Shown here: positions 51,681 through 60,369 of the stretch, in pieces
How the letters are laid out: each line of letters starts with the position of its first letter
How positions within the stretch are numbered: the first letter of the stretch is position 1
Assembly: GCF_003050785.1 (NCBI RefSeq)
Contig: NZ_QAOH01000013.1
Span: 42,790-106,789 of the forward strand
DNA from: Celeribacter persicus
GTDB lineage: Bacteria > Pseudomonadota > Alphaproteobacteria > Rhodobacterales > Rhodobacteraceae
Length of the DNA: 64,000 nucleotides
Direction of reading: 5' to 3'
Program-made: the position numbers and the translations under genes
Notes under the pieces: model-generated
The model's database searches: none
What the model was told of the DNA's origin: nothing
What the model saw: only the letters and a program-made list of their open reading frames with translations

Positions 51681-51760
51681 TGCAACCAATATAGGGTGCG
51701 AAATTTAAAATGCAACCGATTTGGGTTGCGTTTATGCGTTTGCACCCTAAAAAGGTTGCG
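51681..51760. promoter_or_regulatory. Three 20-bp palindromes at 30-bp period over the satD promoter
   Basis: Copies at 51681-51700, 51711-51730 and 51741-51760 share TGCAMCC-N6-GGKTGCG, each an interrupted dyad, with starts exactly 30 bp apart. On the minus strand a TATATT -10 (51688-51693) lies in copy 1, and a TTGCAT -35-like hexamer (51710-51715) in copy 2, 16 bp apart. Copy 3 overlaps the 3' end of the LysR gene. Confidence 0.8.
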
Positions 51761-52613
51761 TCTCGCCAAAGCGGGCGGGAGACGTCAGCACCTCCGCCAA
51801 GGCCTCCAGTGCCGCGCGCACGGGCGGATCAAAGCGGGCGTCGTGGTGGCTCACGAGCCATTCGTCATGGGTGAGCGCGTCGATCTCCGGGGAGACCTGC
51901 ACCAGACCGCTGATCGCGCGCCCGGCGAAACAGGGCAGGATCGCGCGGCCCACACCCGCAAAGGCCATGTCGGCGGCGGAGCGGGCGTCGGAGGCGGTGG
52001 CGATGATCTCATCTGGATGATTGGCGCGCAGCCAGCGCTCCGACGGCGTGGTCGGCAAATCGTGGTGCAGGGTGACATAGCCGGTGATGCGCGGGTGGGC
52101 GGCGTATTCGGCATAGGTGATCGGCGCGAGCTTGCGGCCTGCGAGCCAGCTTTGTTCGGGGCGGCGGTTGCGGATGCCGATGTCGGCTTCGCGCCGGGCA
52201 ATGTCGACATTGGTGTTCGAGGCCAGAAGGGCCGGGCGCCAGGAGCTTTCGGGTGACCAGATTTCGGAGAGATGGCGGGCGATATAGCGCGTGGTCCAGC
52301 GACCTGCCGTGATGCGGACCTCGGGGGCGTTTTCGCGCAGTTGAAAGCGGCAGAGACGGGTGGCGGCCGCGCGCAGGGGCTCGGCCTCCTGCAACAGCGC
52401 GCGGCCTTCCGAGGTCAGCGTGTAGCCCCGTGATCCGCGTTCGAACAGGCGTTTGCCGAGGCTGCGCTCCAGCTCCGCCATGCGGCGCGACAGGGTGGGG
52501 AGCGACGTGCCGGTGGTCTTTTCCGCCCCCGACAGTCCGCCTGCGTCGGCCACGGCGAGAAACAGGTAATAATCGTCGAGCTTTGGTACGCTTTTCCCAA
52601 GGGTATCTTTCAT
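51747..52613 (-). CDS. LysR-family transcriptional regulator
   Basis: A 288-residue regulator: winged helix at residues ~12-70 (YYLFLAVADAGGLSGAEKTTGTSLPTLSRRMAELERSLGKRLFERG) and a C-terminal periplasmic-binding-like co-inducer domain. It is divergent from the 55-residue gene at 52709; the interval holds an 8-bp inverted repeat with wide spacing. It lies directly upstream of satD on the same strand, but the satD promoter repeats suggest independent control. Confidence 0.9.
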   Translation of the reverse strand: MKDTLGKSVPKLDDYYLFLAVADAGGLSGAEKTTGTSLPTLSRRMAELERSLGKRLFERGSRGYTLTSEGRALLQEAEPLRAAATRLCRFQLRENAPEVRITAGRWTTRYIARHLSEIWSPESSWRPALLASNTNVDIARREADIGIRNRRPEQSWLAGRKLAPITYAEYAAHPRITGYVTLHHDLPTTPSERWLRANHPDEIIATASDARSAADMAFAGVGRAILPCFAGRAISGLVQVSPEIDALTHDEWLVSHHDARFDPPVRAALEALAEVLTSPARFGETQPF

Positions 52614-52639
52614 TTTTGAAAATCATCTTTCGGTAAGGC

Positions 52640-52693
52640 GCAATATTACGAAGGGTTTCTCGCGTGTAGTTTGGGGATGTTTTCCAATATTGC
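52640..52693. promoter_or_regulatory. Inverted repeat GCAATATT...AATATTGC between LysR gene and divergent small gene
   Basis: Perfect 8-bp arms at 52640-52647 and 52686-52693 (38-bp spacer) flank the divergent promoter region. LysR tetramers contact two sites about this far apart. Confidence 0.45.
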
Positions 52694-52708
52694 AAGATAG
52701 GAGAGGGG

Positions 52709-52876
52709 ATGGTGCCGTTCTTTCCCATCAATCTGCCAAAGATCGACCCGCAGGCCCAAAGCCTGTTTCGTGACGAAATCGGGTTTTACGAAGAGGAGTT
52801 GCAAAGGGTCGAGGCGGCTGAGCCACCGTGGTGGCGGCGTCTCGGATTTTGGCTCAGACACACAGGAGAAAAATGA
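52709..52876 (+). CDS. 55-residue protein divergent from LysR gene
   Basis: AGGAGAGGGG immediately precedes ATG 52709. The product (PFFPINLPKIDPQAQSLF..., FYEEELQRVEAAEPPWW, then a basic Trp/Arg-rich end) has an acidic central helix and no membrane segment. A strong terminator follows one base after the stop. The divergent LysR layout suggests it is the regulator's main target. Family unknown. Confidence 0.65.
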   Translation: MVPFFPINLPKIDPQAQSLFRDEIGFYEEELQRVEAAEPPWWRRLGFWLRHTGEK

Positions 52877-52898
52877 AAAACGGCCCGGAGGCCGTTTT
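52877..52898. terminator. Bidirectional terminator AAAACGGCC-cgga-GGCCGTTTT
   Basis: A 9-bp stem with T-tracts on both strands, placed between the convergent 55-residue gene and the sufT-like gene. Confidence 0.85.
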
Positions 52899-52921
52899 CT
52901 GCAAGTGACGATCCGTAGGGA

Positions 52922-53305
52922 TCACATGAAGCCTAGTTCGAGCCGGGCTTCGTCGGACATCATTTCCATGCCCCAAGGCGGATTCCAAGTCAGGTCAACA
53001 TCGACCTGTTTGACGCCCGGCAGCGGTTCGATCGCATCGGCGACCCAGCCCGGCATGTCGCCCGCCACGGGGCAGCCCGGCGCGGTCAGGGTCATGATCA
53101 CACGCACTTCGTTCTCGTCGTTGATCTCGACCGTGTAGACGAGGCCGAGGTCGTAGATATTGACCGGGATTTCCGGGTCATAGACCGTGCGGCAGGCTTC
53201 GACCACCGCTTCGTGCAGCGGGTGATCGGTGCTCGACGGTTTGATCAACGGGGCGCCCTCGACCGGGCTGTCGTCCGTCGCGGTGTTTTGTGCCTCTTCG
53301 CTCAT
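52922..53305 (-). CDS. sufT: SufT-like Fe-S assembly protein (DUF59/MIP18)
   Basis: A 127-residue protein: a disordered acidic start of ~30 residues, then the MIP18/DUF59 domain with RTVYDPEIPVNIYDLGLVYTVEI, MTLTAPGCPVAGDMP (the conserved Cys) and LTWNPPWGMEMMSDEARLELG. SufT proteins help mature Fe-S enzymes under high demand. It is not in a suf operon here. Confidence 0.9.
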   Translation of the reverse strand: MSEEAQNTATDDSPVEGAPLIKPSSTDHPLHEAVVEACRTVYDPEIPVNIYDLGLVYTVEINDENEVRVIMTLTAPGCPVAGDMPGWVADAIEPLPGVKQVDVDLTWNPPWGMEMMSDEARLELGFM

Positions 53306-53379
53306 GCGCGCGTTCTCCTATTTCCGAGTAATCATATAGGGAATAGGGGCGGCGACGTCCAGAGATTAACAGCCAGAGA

Positions 53380-54879
53380 TCAGAGCGACAGATCGCCCTT
53401 CCATGAGCGCAGCGGGCCGAGGCGGGCGGATTTCTTGGTCATGTGCCGGTCCATGCGGCCTAGAATGCGAGACAGGAAGCGGATGGTGTCCACCACGTAA
53501 GGCCCCTTGTTGAGCATTACGCAGTCCGCACGCTGCGCCATGGCAGCATCGGTGGTCTCGGCGCGGGTGGCGAGCCCCTGTTTCATCATGCCCTCAAGCA
53601 CTTGAGTTGCCCAGACCACGGGTGTGTGTGCGGCCTCGCAGAGCCAGAGCACCTCCTCCTGAATTTCCGACATCCGTTCCAGCCCAATCTCGACGGCGAG
53701 ATCGCCGCGCGCGATCATCACGGCGGTTTCAGTCAATGCGCCAGATTGCACGATGAGCTTCGGCAGGTTGCGCACGGCAAGCCCGGTCTCGATCTTGAGC
53801 ACAAGCGCGGGACGGTGGCCGCCCTCGGACAGGCGTTTGTCCACTTCCTCGATCAAAAGACGAATGTCGGCAGGGGTCTGCACAAATGAATAGCCGATCA
53901 TATCCGCGTGCCCCACGACGAAATCGAGCGCCACGCGGTCTTCCTCGGTGAGCGCCGGAATGTCGATCTCGACGGCGGGCAGGTTGAAGCCTTTCTCCGG
54001 CTTGACCTTGACGCCTTCCGGTCCCGCGCGGGTGACGCGAAGTTTCGCACCTTTCCGCGTGATCTCGACCACTTCCGCACCGATTTTTCCGTCGTCGATG
54101 AAAACGCTCATGCCGGGAGCGAGGCGATCGATCAGATCGGGGTGGCTCAGCGTGGTGGCCACGTGTTTCGACTTGGCGGAGGGCGCATCACGTCGGATGT
54201 CGAGCCGGTCGCCGACGAAAACCCGCTGCTTGTTCGGCCCCGCGACGGGTCCCGTGCGCAGTTTCGGCCCGGCGAGATCCATCAGAACCGGCACATAGCG
54301 GCCGATTTCGTCCTGCGTGGCGCGGATGCGGGCGATCATCGCGGCCCAGATCTCCGGCCCGTCATGGGCGCAGTTGATGCGCATGGCGTCGGCACCCGCG
54401 CGCAGCATGTCGGGGATCATGTCGGGGTCCGAGGCGGCTTCGGTCGGCAGTGTCAGCAGGATGCGTGAGCGTGGTGCACCCGACGCGCCGGTGCCAAAGA
54501 GCGTATCGCGCCGGGCGGCGAGACGGGCGGGGCCTTCGGTGAAGGCGGCGGGATCGGGGTAGGTGGCATCCTGCCCGGAGAGGCGGGCGAGCGTGGCGGC
54601 CACTGCGTCGAGCGACGCGCGGGCATGAGGTTCGGAGCGCCCGAGTGTTGAGAGACCGAGCGCGGCGAGATCGGGTTGAAGCGGGCTCAGATCGGCGTGG
54701 CGCAGGGCGAGATAGGCGGCAAGATTCTGTGCCGAGGGGCGAAACGCGGGGCGCATGTCGTCCCGCGCCCAAGTGGACTGGATCGCATCGGCTTCGTCCA
54801 TGATTTTCTCGCGCAGGGCGTGCAGTTCGATTGCGAGACGGGCGGGGTCCGGGGGGAGAGGACAGTAGAGTTCCGACAT
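53380..54879 (-). CDS. Pyruvate kinase (form with N-terminal extension)
   Basis: A 499-residue protein whose C-terminal two thirds carry pyruvate kinase motifs: LLTLPTEAASDPDMIPDMLRAGADAMRINCAHDG, MDLAGPKLRTG, FIDDGKIGAEV, KIETGLAVRNLPKL (catalytic-lysine region) and MIARGDLAVEIG. The N-terminal ~150 residues replace the usual short start, and the regulatory C-terminal domain is absent, so it is an unusual, shortened type whose activity needs care. ATG 54879 has AGGTG upstream. Confidence 0.85.
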   Translation of the reverse strand: MSELYCPLPPDPARLAIELHALREKIMDEADAIQSTWARDDMRPAFRPSAQNLAAYLALRHADLSPLQPDLAALGLSTLGRSEPHARASLDAVAATLARLSGQDATYPDPAAFTEGPARLAARRDTLFGTGASGAPRSRILLTLPTEAASDPDMIPDMLRAGADAMRINCAHDGPEIWAAMIARIRATQDEIGRYVPVLMDLAGPKLRTGPVAGPNKQRVFVGDRLDIRRDAPSAKSKHVATTLSHPDLIDRLAPGMSVFIDDGKIGAEVVEITRKGAKLRVTRAGPEGVKVKPEKGFNLPAVEIDIPALTEEDRVALDFVVGHADMIGYSFVQTPADIRLLIEEVDKRLSEGGHRPALVLKIETGLAVRNLPKLIVQSGALTETAVMIARGDLAVEIGLERMSEIQEEVLWLCEAAHTPVVWATQVLEGMMKQGLATRAETTDAAMAQRADCVMLNKGPYVVDTIRFLSRILGRMDRHMTKKSARLGPLRSWKGDLSL

Positions 54880-55066
54880 GGGGCACCTGAGAGCTTGGTT
54901 CCCTTTGTCTTTCCACGGGCTTTGTAACAAGGCTATGGCAGAGATCAAATTTGGTGCCAAATGCCGCAGTCTTGCCGGGGGTCATCTTCCGTTTGTAGGA
55001 AAACGGCCCTTTCGGGAGATTTCCGAGGCACCGACAGGCGTGTCTGTTATCGCGCCCCGTCGGACA

Positions 55067-56470
55067 TCAGGCGGGGGCTCTGCTGCGGGCCTTGCGCGCG
55101 GGGGCGGGGCGCATGCGTTTCTCGATCATATCAAAGAGCGCTCCGGCGATGTTTTTCGCCGTGGTCGTCTCCGCGCCCTCGAAGCCCGGCGAGGAGTTGA
55201 CCTCAAGCACTTTCGGTCCGTCCTCGGCGCGCAACAGGTCCACGCCGGCCATGCGCAGGCCAAAGGCCTTGGCGGAGCGTACCGCCGTCTCGCGTTCCTC
55301 TTTCGAGATGCGCACCTTGGTGGCCTGACCACCCAGATGCAGGTTCGACCGGAAATCGCCACCCGAAGAAGAGCGTTTGATCGCAGCCACCACCTTGCCG
55401 TCGATGACGACACAGCGGATGTCGACGCCCGCGGCCTCTTTAACGAAATGCTGGACGAGGAAGTTGGCCTTGAGGCCACGGAAGGCGGAGATCACCGATT
55501 GCGCGGCCTTCTTGGTCTCTGCGAGGACGACGCCGCGCCCTTGGGTGCTTTCCAGAAGTTTGACGATCAGCGGCGCGGACCCCGCCAGAGCGATCAGGTT
55601 GTCGGTGTCCTTCGGAGAGGCGGCAAAGGCGGTGGTGGGCATGCCGATGCGGTGACGGGCGAGGACCTGATGCGCCTGCAACTTGTCGCGCGATTTGGTG
55701 ATGCCCTCGGAACCGTTGACACAGAACGTGCCGATGGTCTCGAACTGACGGATCACGGCGGTGCCGTAGGAGGTGACGGAGGCGCCGATGCGCGGGATCA
55801 CGGCGTCGTACCGGGGCAGGCGGGTGCCATCGTAATAGATTTCCGGCGCCATGGCATTGATCACCATGTAGCATCGCGTGGTATCGATCACCTCGACCAC
55901 ATGGCCGCGCGCCTCGCCCTCTTCGACAAGGCGCTGCGTGGAATAGTTGTCGGGTTCGCGCGACAGAACGGCGATGCGCAGGGCGCGCGGGGCCACGGTG
56001 TCGCGGATCGCGGTGGTGAAATAGACCGCATCGTCGAGCCGGGGCTGGCAAAAGCTCTCGGTCGGTTGCACGATCATGTCGTCCTGAATGGCCTGACGCC
56101 CCAAAAGCATCCGGTAAGCCATATTGGTGCGGTTGGTCAGCGTGATCTCGATCGGCCAGCTCCGCGCACCCATCGCGATCTCCGAGGCGATGACATAGCG
56201 CAGTTCGGTTTCGCCATTGGACGAGGTCACCTCGCGCCGGTCCACCACATCGGCGGAACAGGAAATGGTGATGTCCTCACGCCCCGGTACCGGATGGATG
56301 TTGAAGCGCACCTTGGGGGCGTCCTCCTTGCCGAAAGGTTCGATGTCGAAGGCATGCAGCGCCGAGGTTTTCGCCCCGGTGTCCACCTTGATCTTCAGCG
56401 CGGGCAGGCCGAGTGCGGGCAGGGAGGCCCACTCTTCCCAGCCTAAAGCGAAAGGAGCTTTGTCCGTCAT
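55067..56470 (-). CDS. rimK: RimK-type ATP-grasp ligase fused to an aspartic-protease-like (DUF785) domain
   Basis: A 467-residue fusion. Residues ~10-145 are the ATP-dependent zinc/aspartic protease-like domain (LPALGLPALKIKVDTGAKTSALHAFDIEPF, RRMLLGRQAI-like 'YRMLLGRQAIQDDMIV'). Residues ~165-450 are a RimK ATP-grasp fold (YDAVIPRIGASVTSYG, VKLLESTQGRGVVLAETKKAAQ, VLEVNSSPGFEGAE). RimK adds glutamates to ribosomal protein S6. The protease-like part is encoded separately (rimB) in some bacteria. Start ATG 56470. Confidence 0.9.
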   Translation of the reverse strand: MTDKAPFALGWEEWASLPALGLPALKIKVDTGAKTSALHAFDIEPFGKEDAPKVRFNIHPVPGREDITISCSADVVDRREVTSSNGETELRYVIASEIAMGARSWPIEITLTNRTNMAYRMLLGRQAIQDDMIVQPTESFCQPRLDDAVYFTTAIRDTVAPRALRIAVLSREPDNYSTQRLVEEGEARGHVVEVIDTTRCYMVINAMAPEIYYDGTRLPRYDAVIPRIGASVTSYGTAVIRQFETIGTFCVNGSEGITKSRDKLQAHQVLARHRIGMPTTAFAASPKDTDNLIALAGSAPLIVKLLESTQGRGVVLAETKKAAQSVISAFRGLKANFLVQHFVKEAAGVDIRCVVIDGKVVAAIKRSSSGGDFRSNLHLGGQATKVRISKEERETAVRSAKAFGLRMAGVDLLRAEDGPKVLEVNSSPGFEGAETTTAKNIAGALFDMIEKRMRPAPARKARSRAPA

Positions 56471-56710
56471 GTGAGAGTCTCGCAATTTTGGGAGAGGCCG
56501 GGCGATGCTCCGTTCCGGCCAGATGCGCCCAATGTCACCTTATGAGGGTTCTGACAAGAGGGTTTGTCGCTTTTGTGACAGAGGATAATTTTGAGCCGGG
56601 TGGAATGCGGTGAACAGCGGGCTGCGTCCGGGCGATGTGGCTGGGCGCGTTAGGGAGAATGTGCCCGGAAAGATCAGGTGACGGGGTGTGGTTATAAAGA
56701 CATGCTGCAA

Positions 56711-57535
56711 TCACATGGCAAGCAGGGGCATGGCACGGTCATGCCCCGTTTTTCGCACCCAGCCGACGGGCCCCCGCAGGTAGTGACGGGGAGCTTGTGG
56801 CAGAAAGGTGGGTTGATCCGCAGCGCTCCAGACGGTGATGGTCAGCCCGCCATCCTCGGAGAGTTCGATCTGGTTGAAGGTGTTGGGCGTGCCGCGTGTC
56901 CGGGTCGAAAGCGCCGTACCCGCCTGAACGAACAACAGACCTGGCACCTGGGTGAAAGGCACGGCTTGGGCGGTGTGCAAATGACCGGAAAGCACGAGAT
57001 CGGCCCCGGCGGCGGAGAGCGCAGTAAGCGCGGCTTTCGCCCCATGGGTGCGGGGCTTGTCGAGCGTCGGGGACTGTTCGAGCGGGTGATGCAGCACGGC
57101 GACGCGCAAACGCCCGTCGTCGGGGCCGAAATGCTCCATCATCCGTGTGAGATGCCGCTCGGAAAGCTTGCCGCTCTGCCAGGCGAAGGGGTTGACCGTG
57201 TTGATGCCCACGACCTGCATTTCCGGGGTTTCGAACGTAGGTTCCAGATTGGCGGAAATGGCTCGCTTGTAGCGGGCGAAGGGGGCAAGCCAGCGCATGA
57301 CAAGATTGTCGAGCGGGGTGTCGTGATTGCCGGGCACGGCGAGCACGGGGGCTTCGATGGCTTCGATGAACCGGCGGGCCTTCTCGAACTGGCTGCGACG
57401 CGCGCGCTGGGTGACGTCGCCGGAAATCACCACGAGGGTCGGTTCCAGCCGTTCGAGCGTGCGCAGAAGCGGGGCGGCGAGCGCCGGGTCGGTGCGGCCG
57501 AAATGCAGGTCCGAGAGATGGATCAGGCGGGTCAT
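56711..57535 (-). CDS. Calcineurin-type metallophosphoesterase
   Basis: A 274-residue phosphoesterase with the full metal motif set: LSDLHFG (Asp, His), VVISGDVTQR, VPGNHD, VAVLHHPL and SGHLHTAQ. The family includes cyclic-nucleotide and UDP-sugar or phospholipid phosphodiesterases; the partner gene for a lipid-kinase-like protein suggests a lipid-related or signalling substrate. It overlaps the upstream gene by 4 nt (ATGA). Confidence 0.92.
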   Translation of the reverse strand: MTRLIHLSDLHFGRTDPALAAPLLRTLERLEPTLVVISGDVTQRARRSQFEKARRFIEAIEAPVLAVPGNHDTPLDNLVMRWLAPFARYKRAISANLEPTFETPEMQVVGINTVNPFAWQSGKLSERHLTRMMEHFGPDDGRLRVAVLHHPLEQSPTLDKPRTHGAKAALTALSAAGADLVLSGHLHTAQAVPFTQVPGLLFVQAGTALSTRTRGTPNTFNQIELSEDGGLTITVWSAADQPTFLPQAPRHYLRGPVGWVRKTGHDRAMPLLAM

Positions 57536-58443
57536 GTGGCTTGTTCCTCCGTGCTGTGCGGGGTCAGGATGCGCAGGGGCATCTCGCTCATGGTGAGGGA
57601 CAGGGGGGCAGACAGGCGGGCCTTCTCGCCATCGAACGCGGTAAGGAAGGGATGGTGCGAACCGCCGTGATGCGCGATCACCAGATGCTGAGCGCGAATG
57701 AGCGTGAAATCCTGTCGTGGCGGCATCTTGCGTGCGGCCAGTGTCAGCGCGAGGCGTAACAGGTCCATGCGCGAGCGGGCGTGGATCACGAAGGTGGCAA
57801 ACCCGTCTTCCGAGATGGTCTGCGCCCCGTCGAGACCGAAGACATCGAGTTGATAGGCGGAGCGGGCGATGAAGACGAGGGGCGTCTTGATCTCATGGGG
57901 AGTGCCATCAGCGGTGATCGTCAGGCGCATCCGGTGCTGGGTTTGCAGGATGGTCTTGATCACCGACCAATAGGCCACGACACGGTGCCGCCCCCAACGG
58001 TCATAGATCGCCTCGCGTTTCTTGAGGATTGCCGGGTAGACGCCCAGAGAGGCGTTGTTGAGAAAGGCCTGTCCGTTGACCTGACCGACACGGATGTCAT
58101 GCACCGTGCCGTCGCGCAACTGGGCGGCGGCTTCTTCAGGGGTTTCAGATAGGCCAAGGCCACGGGCGAAAAAGTTGAACGTGCCCATCGGCAGCACGCC
58201 CATCGGCACCTCGCGCCCGAGCATAGCATTGGCGATGGCCATTGCGGTGCCATCGCCACCGGCGGAGATCACCGCCTCGGCGCCTTCGGCAATCTTGTGG
58301 TCGATGAGGTCGCTGAGATCGGTGTCCGGATCGAGCATGATCACCTCACAGCCCGCTCCAAAGGCGTCACAGGCACGTGTCAGGGCCTCGCTGTCCTGAG
58401 CGTTGGTGCCGGAGCGGCGATTGGCAAGGATCACGGCACGCAT
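57532..58443 (-). CDS. Diacylglycerol kinase-like lipid kinase
   Basis: A 303-residue protein of the DAGK catalytic/YegS type: nucleotide-binding VILANRRSGTN, ISAGGDGTAMAIANAML (GGDGT), PMGTFNFFARGLGL and, near the end, LVIAHHGGSHHPFLTAFDGE. It phosphorylates a lipid or sphingosine-like alcohol. It is co-transcribed with the metallophosphoesterase, so the two may form a kinase/phosphatase-type pair. Start ATG 58443, divergent from tgt. Confidence 0.92.
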   Translation of the reverse strand: MRAVILANRRSGTNAQDSEALTRACDAFGAGCEVIMLDPDTDLSDLIDHKIAEGAEAVISAGGDGTAMAIANAMLGREVPMGVLPMGTFNFFARGLGLSETPEEAAAQLRDGTVHDIRVGQVNGQAFLNNASLGVYPAILKKREAIYDRWGRHRVVAYWSVIKTILQTQHRMRLTITADGTPHEIKTPLVFIARSAYQLDVFGLDGAQTISEDGFATFVIHARSRMDLLRLALTLAARKMPPRQDFTLIRAQHLVIAHHGGSHHPFLTAFDGEKARLSAPLSLTMSEMPLRILTPHSTEEQAT

Positions 58444-58545
58444 CTTGGCGGTCTCCGGAATTAGGATGGGTTTGACGGTTCAACGCCTGAGAGCGAAAAT
58501 CGTTGCATCTGGCTTGACGGGGCATTTGGCGCTATGGCCTGCGCC

Positions 58546-59691
58546 ATGACCCAGAACACCACACCCCAGCGATTCTCATTTTCCGTCAGTGCCACCGACG
58601 GCAAGGCCCGGACGGGCGTCATCTCCACGCCGCGCGGCGAAATTCGCACGCCGGCTTTCATGCCAGTAGGGACGGCGGCGACCGTCAAGGCGATGATGCC
58701 CGAGAGCGTGCGCGCGACCGGGGCGGATATCTTGCTGGGCAACACCTATCACCTGATGCTGCGCCCGACGGCGGAGCGGATCGCAGCGCTGGGCGGGCTC
58801 CATAAGTTCATGAACTGGGAACGCCCGATCCTGACCGACAGCGGCGGGTTTCAGGTGATGAGCCTCTCCGATCTGCGCAAGCTGACGGAGGAGGGCGTGA
58901 CCTTCCGCTCTCATGTGGACGGCTCGAAACATTTCCTGTCGCCCGAGCGTTCGATGGAGATTCAGAAGCTTCTGGGCTCCGACATCGTCATGTGTTTCGA
59001 CGAATGCCCGGCGCTTCCGGCGGATCGGGATCGGATTGCAACCTCCATGCGGCTGTCGATGCGCTGGGCGGCGCGTTCGAAAGAGGCTTTTGGCGACCGG
59101 CCGGGCCATGCGCTTTTCGGCATTCAGCAGGGCGGGCTCGAACGCGATTTCCGCGAGGAGAGTGCCAGCGCCCTCAAAGAGATCGGTTTCGACGGCTACG
59201 CGATCGGCGGGCTGGCGGTGGGCGAGGGGCAGGAGCTGATGTTCCAGACCCTCGATTTTGCGCCGGATTTCCTGCCGGAGGACAAGCCGCGTTATCTGAT
59301 GGGCGTGGGCAAGCCGGATGACATCGTGGGCGCGGTCAAACGGGGTGTCGACATGATGGACTGCGTGCTGCCCTCACGTTCGGGCCGCACTGGACAGGCA
59401 TGGACGCGCCGTGGGCAGGTCAACATCAAGAACGCGCGCCACGCCGACGATCCGCGCCCCTTGGATGAGCATTGCACATGCCCCGCCTGCCGCAACTACT
59501 CGCGCGCCTATCTGCATCACGTTTTCCGCAGCCACGAGATCATTTCCTCGATGCTGCTGACCTGGCACAACCTGCATTATTTCCAGGAGATCATGCAGGG
59601 CATGCGCGACGCCATCGCGGGCGGCAGGTTCGAGGCCTGGGAAAAAGACTTCCACGACACGCGAGCGTTGGGCGATATCGAGCCTCTGTGA
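58546..59691 (+). CDS. tgt: tRNA-guanine transglycosylase
   Basis: A 381-residue TIM-barrel enzyme inserting preQ1 at position 34 of tRNAs with GUN anticodons. Visible are [19 protein letters not shown], the catalytic [36 protein letters not shown] with the nucleophilic Asp region, and the zinc site [19 protein letters not shown] 58546 ([12 protein letters not shown]) is preferred to ATG 58534; neither has a strong ribosome-binding site. Queuosine synthesis genes are not in the window. Confidence 0.96.
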   Translation: MTQNTTPQRFSFSVSATDGKARTGVISTPRGEIRTPAFMPVGTAATVKAMMPESVRATGADILLGNTYHLMLRPTAERIAALGGLHKFMNWERPILTDSGGFQVMSLSDLRKLTEEGVTFRSHVDGSKHFLSPERSMEIQKLLGSDIVMCFDECPALPADRDRIATSMRLSMRWAARSKEAFGDRPGHALFGIQQGGLERDFREESASALKEIGFDGYAIGGLAVGEGQELMFQTLDFAPDFLPEDKPRYLMGVGKPDDIVGAVKRGVDMMDCVLPSRSGRTGQAWTRRGQVNIKNARHADDPRPLDEHCTCPACRNYSRAYLHHVFRSHEIISSMLLTWHNLHYFQEIMQGMRDAIAGGRFEAWEKDFHDTRALGDIEPL

Positions 59692-59780
59692 TGTTCGAGC
59701 GTCCGAATGCAGACCGGATCAAAGCACTTTGCGCCTCGCGACGGATGTCTTTTGACGGAGCCGGACTTTAGGCGCTGGGG

Positions 59781-60146
59781 TTGAACGGTTTTCTGGACAG
59801 CGCAGGGCTTGTGTTTGGAGCGCTTTACAGGCCTGCGCGTGATATTCGGGGGAATTATGGCAATCAGATGCTCCCAAAGGAGCAGATTGTACGATTTCTC
59901 GGTGCTTATGTCTTCCCATATGAAAACGGCTTGCGCCTGCATTTCGAGACGCATGGTGGTAGGGCGATCTGTCTTGAGTTCAGTGGGGTATATGACGGAG
60001 ACGCGCAAAATTGGGATACTCTGCATGTCTACAAGGAGATCGCGAAGGTCATGATGCGCATACCGGACAGGCATCTGATCCGACGGATCAGACTCGCACG
60101 TTTTCGTCAACTCCTATCGCGAATCCGTGCGAAGGGTGACAATTGA
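59781..60146 (+). CDS. Hypothetical protein downstream of tgt, uncertain start
   Basis: An up to 121-residue frame beginning at TTG 59781 (ATG 59868 is internal). It has lower GC than neighbours. Sequence such as EQIVRFLGAYVFPYENGLRLHFETHGGRAICLEFSG and LHVYKEIAKVMMRIPDRH looks coding, with a basic C-terminal helix. The same frame is open upstream to ATG 59691, except for one TAG at 59769-59771, so the gene may be longer and interrupted. No family recognised. Confidence 0.5.
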   Translation: MNGFLDSAGLVFGALYRPARDIRGNYGNQMLPKEQIVRFLGAYVFPYENGLRLHFETHGGRAICLEFSGVYDGDAQNWDTLHVYKEIAKVMMRIPDRHLIRRIRLARFRQLLSRIRAKGDN

Positions 60147-60264
60147 GGCGTGCCCGCAGAGGAATTTCTTGTGAAGCTCAATAGGTTGCAAACTGAGAGA
60201 ATTCCGCCCTTGCGAGGCGCGGCCATGAAAGGCAAACTGACCGACAAGCCGTAACTTGACTTGG

Positions 60265-60292
60265 TTGAAATCACGGGGACAGGCCCCCAGAT
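60265..60292 (+). promoter_or_regulatory. Candidate sigma-32 (RpoH) promoter of lon
   Basis: TTGAAA (60265-60270), 14-nt spacer, CCCCAGAT (60285-60292), close to the heat-shock consensus CTTGAA-N14-CCCCATNT. The predicted start is about 70 nt before lon. Confidence 0.5.
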
Positions 60293-60369
60293 ATAGACCC
60301 AAGACAGGAAAGACCGCATGGTTGCCGCAGGGGCGGGACCTTGGTCTTTTGCCAGAACAAGGAATGAAC

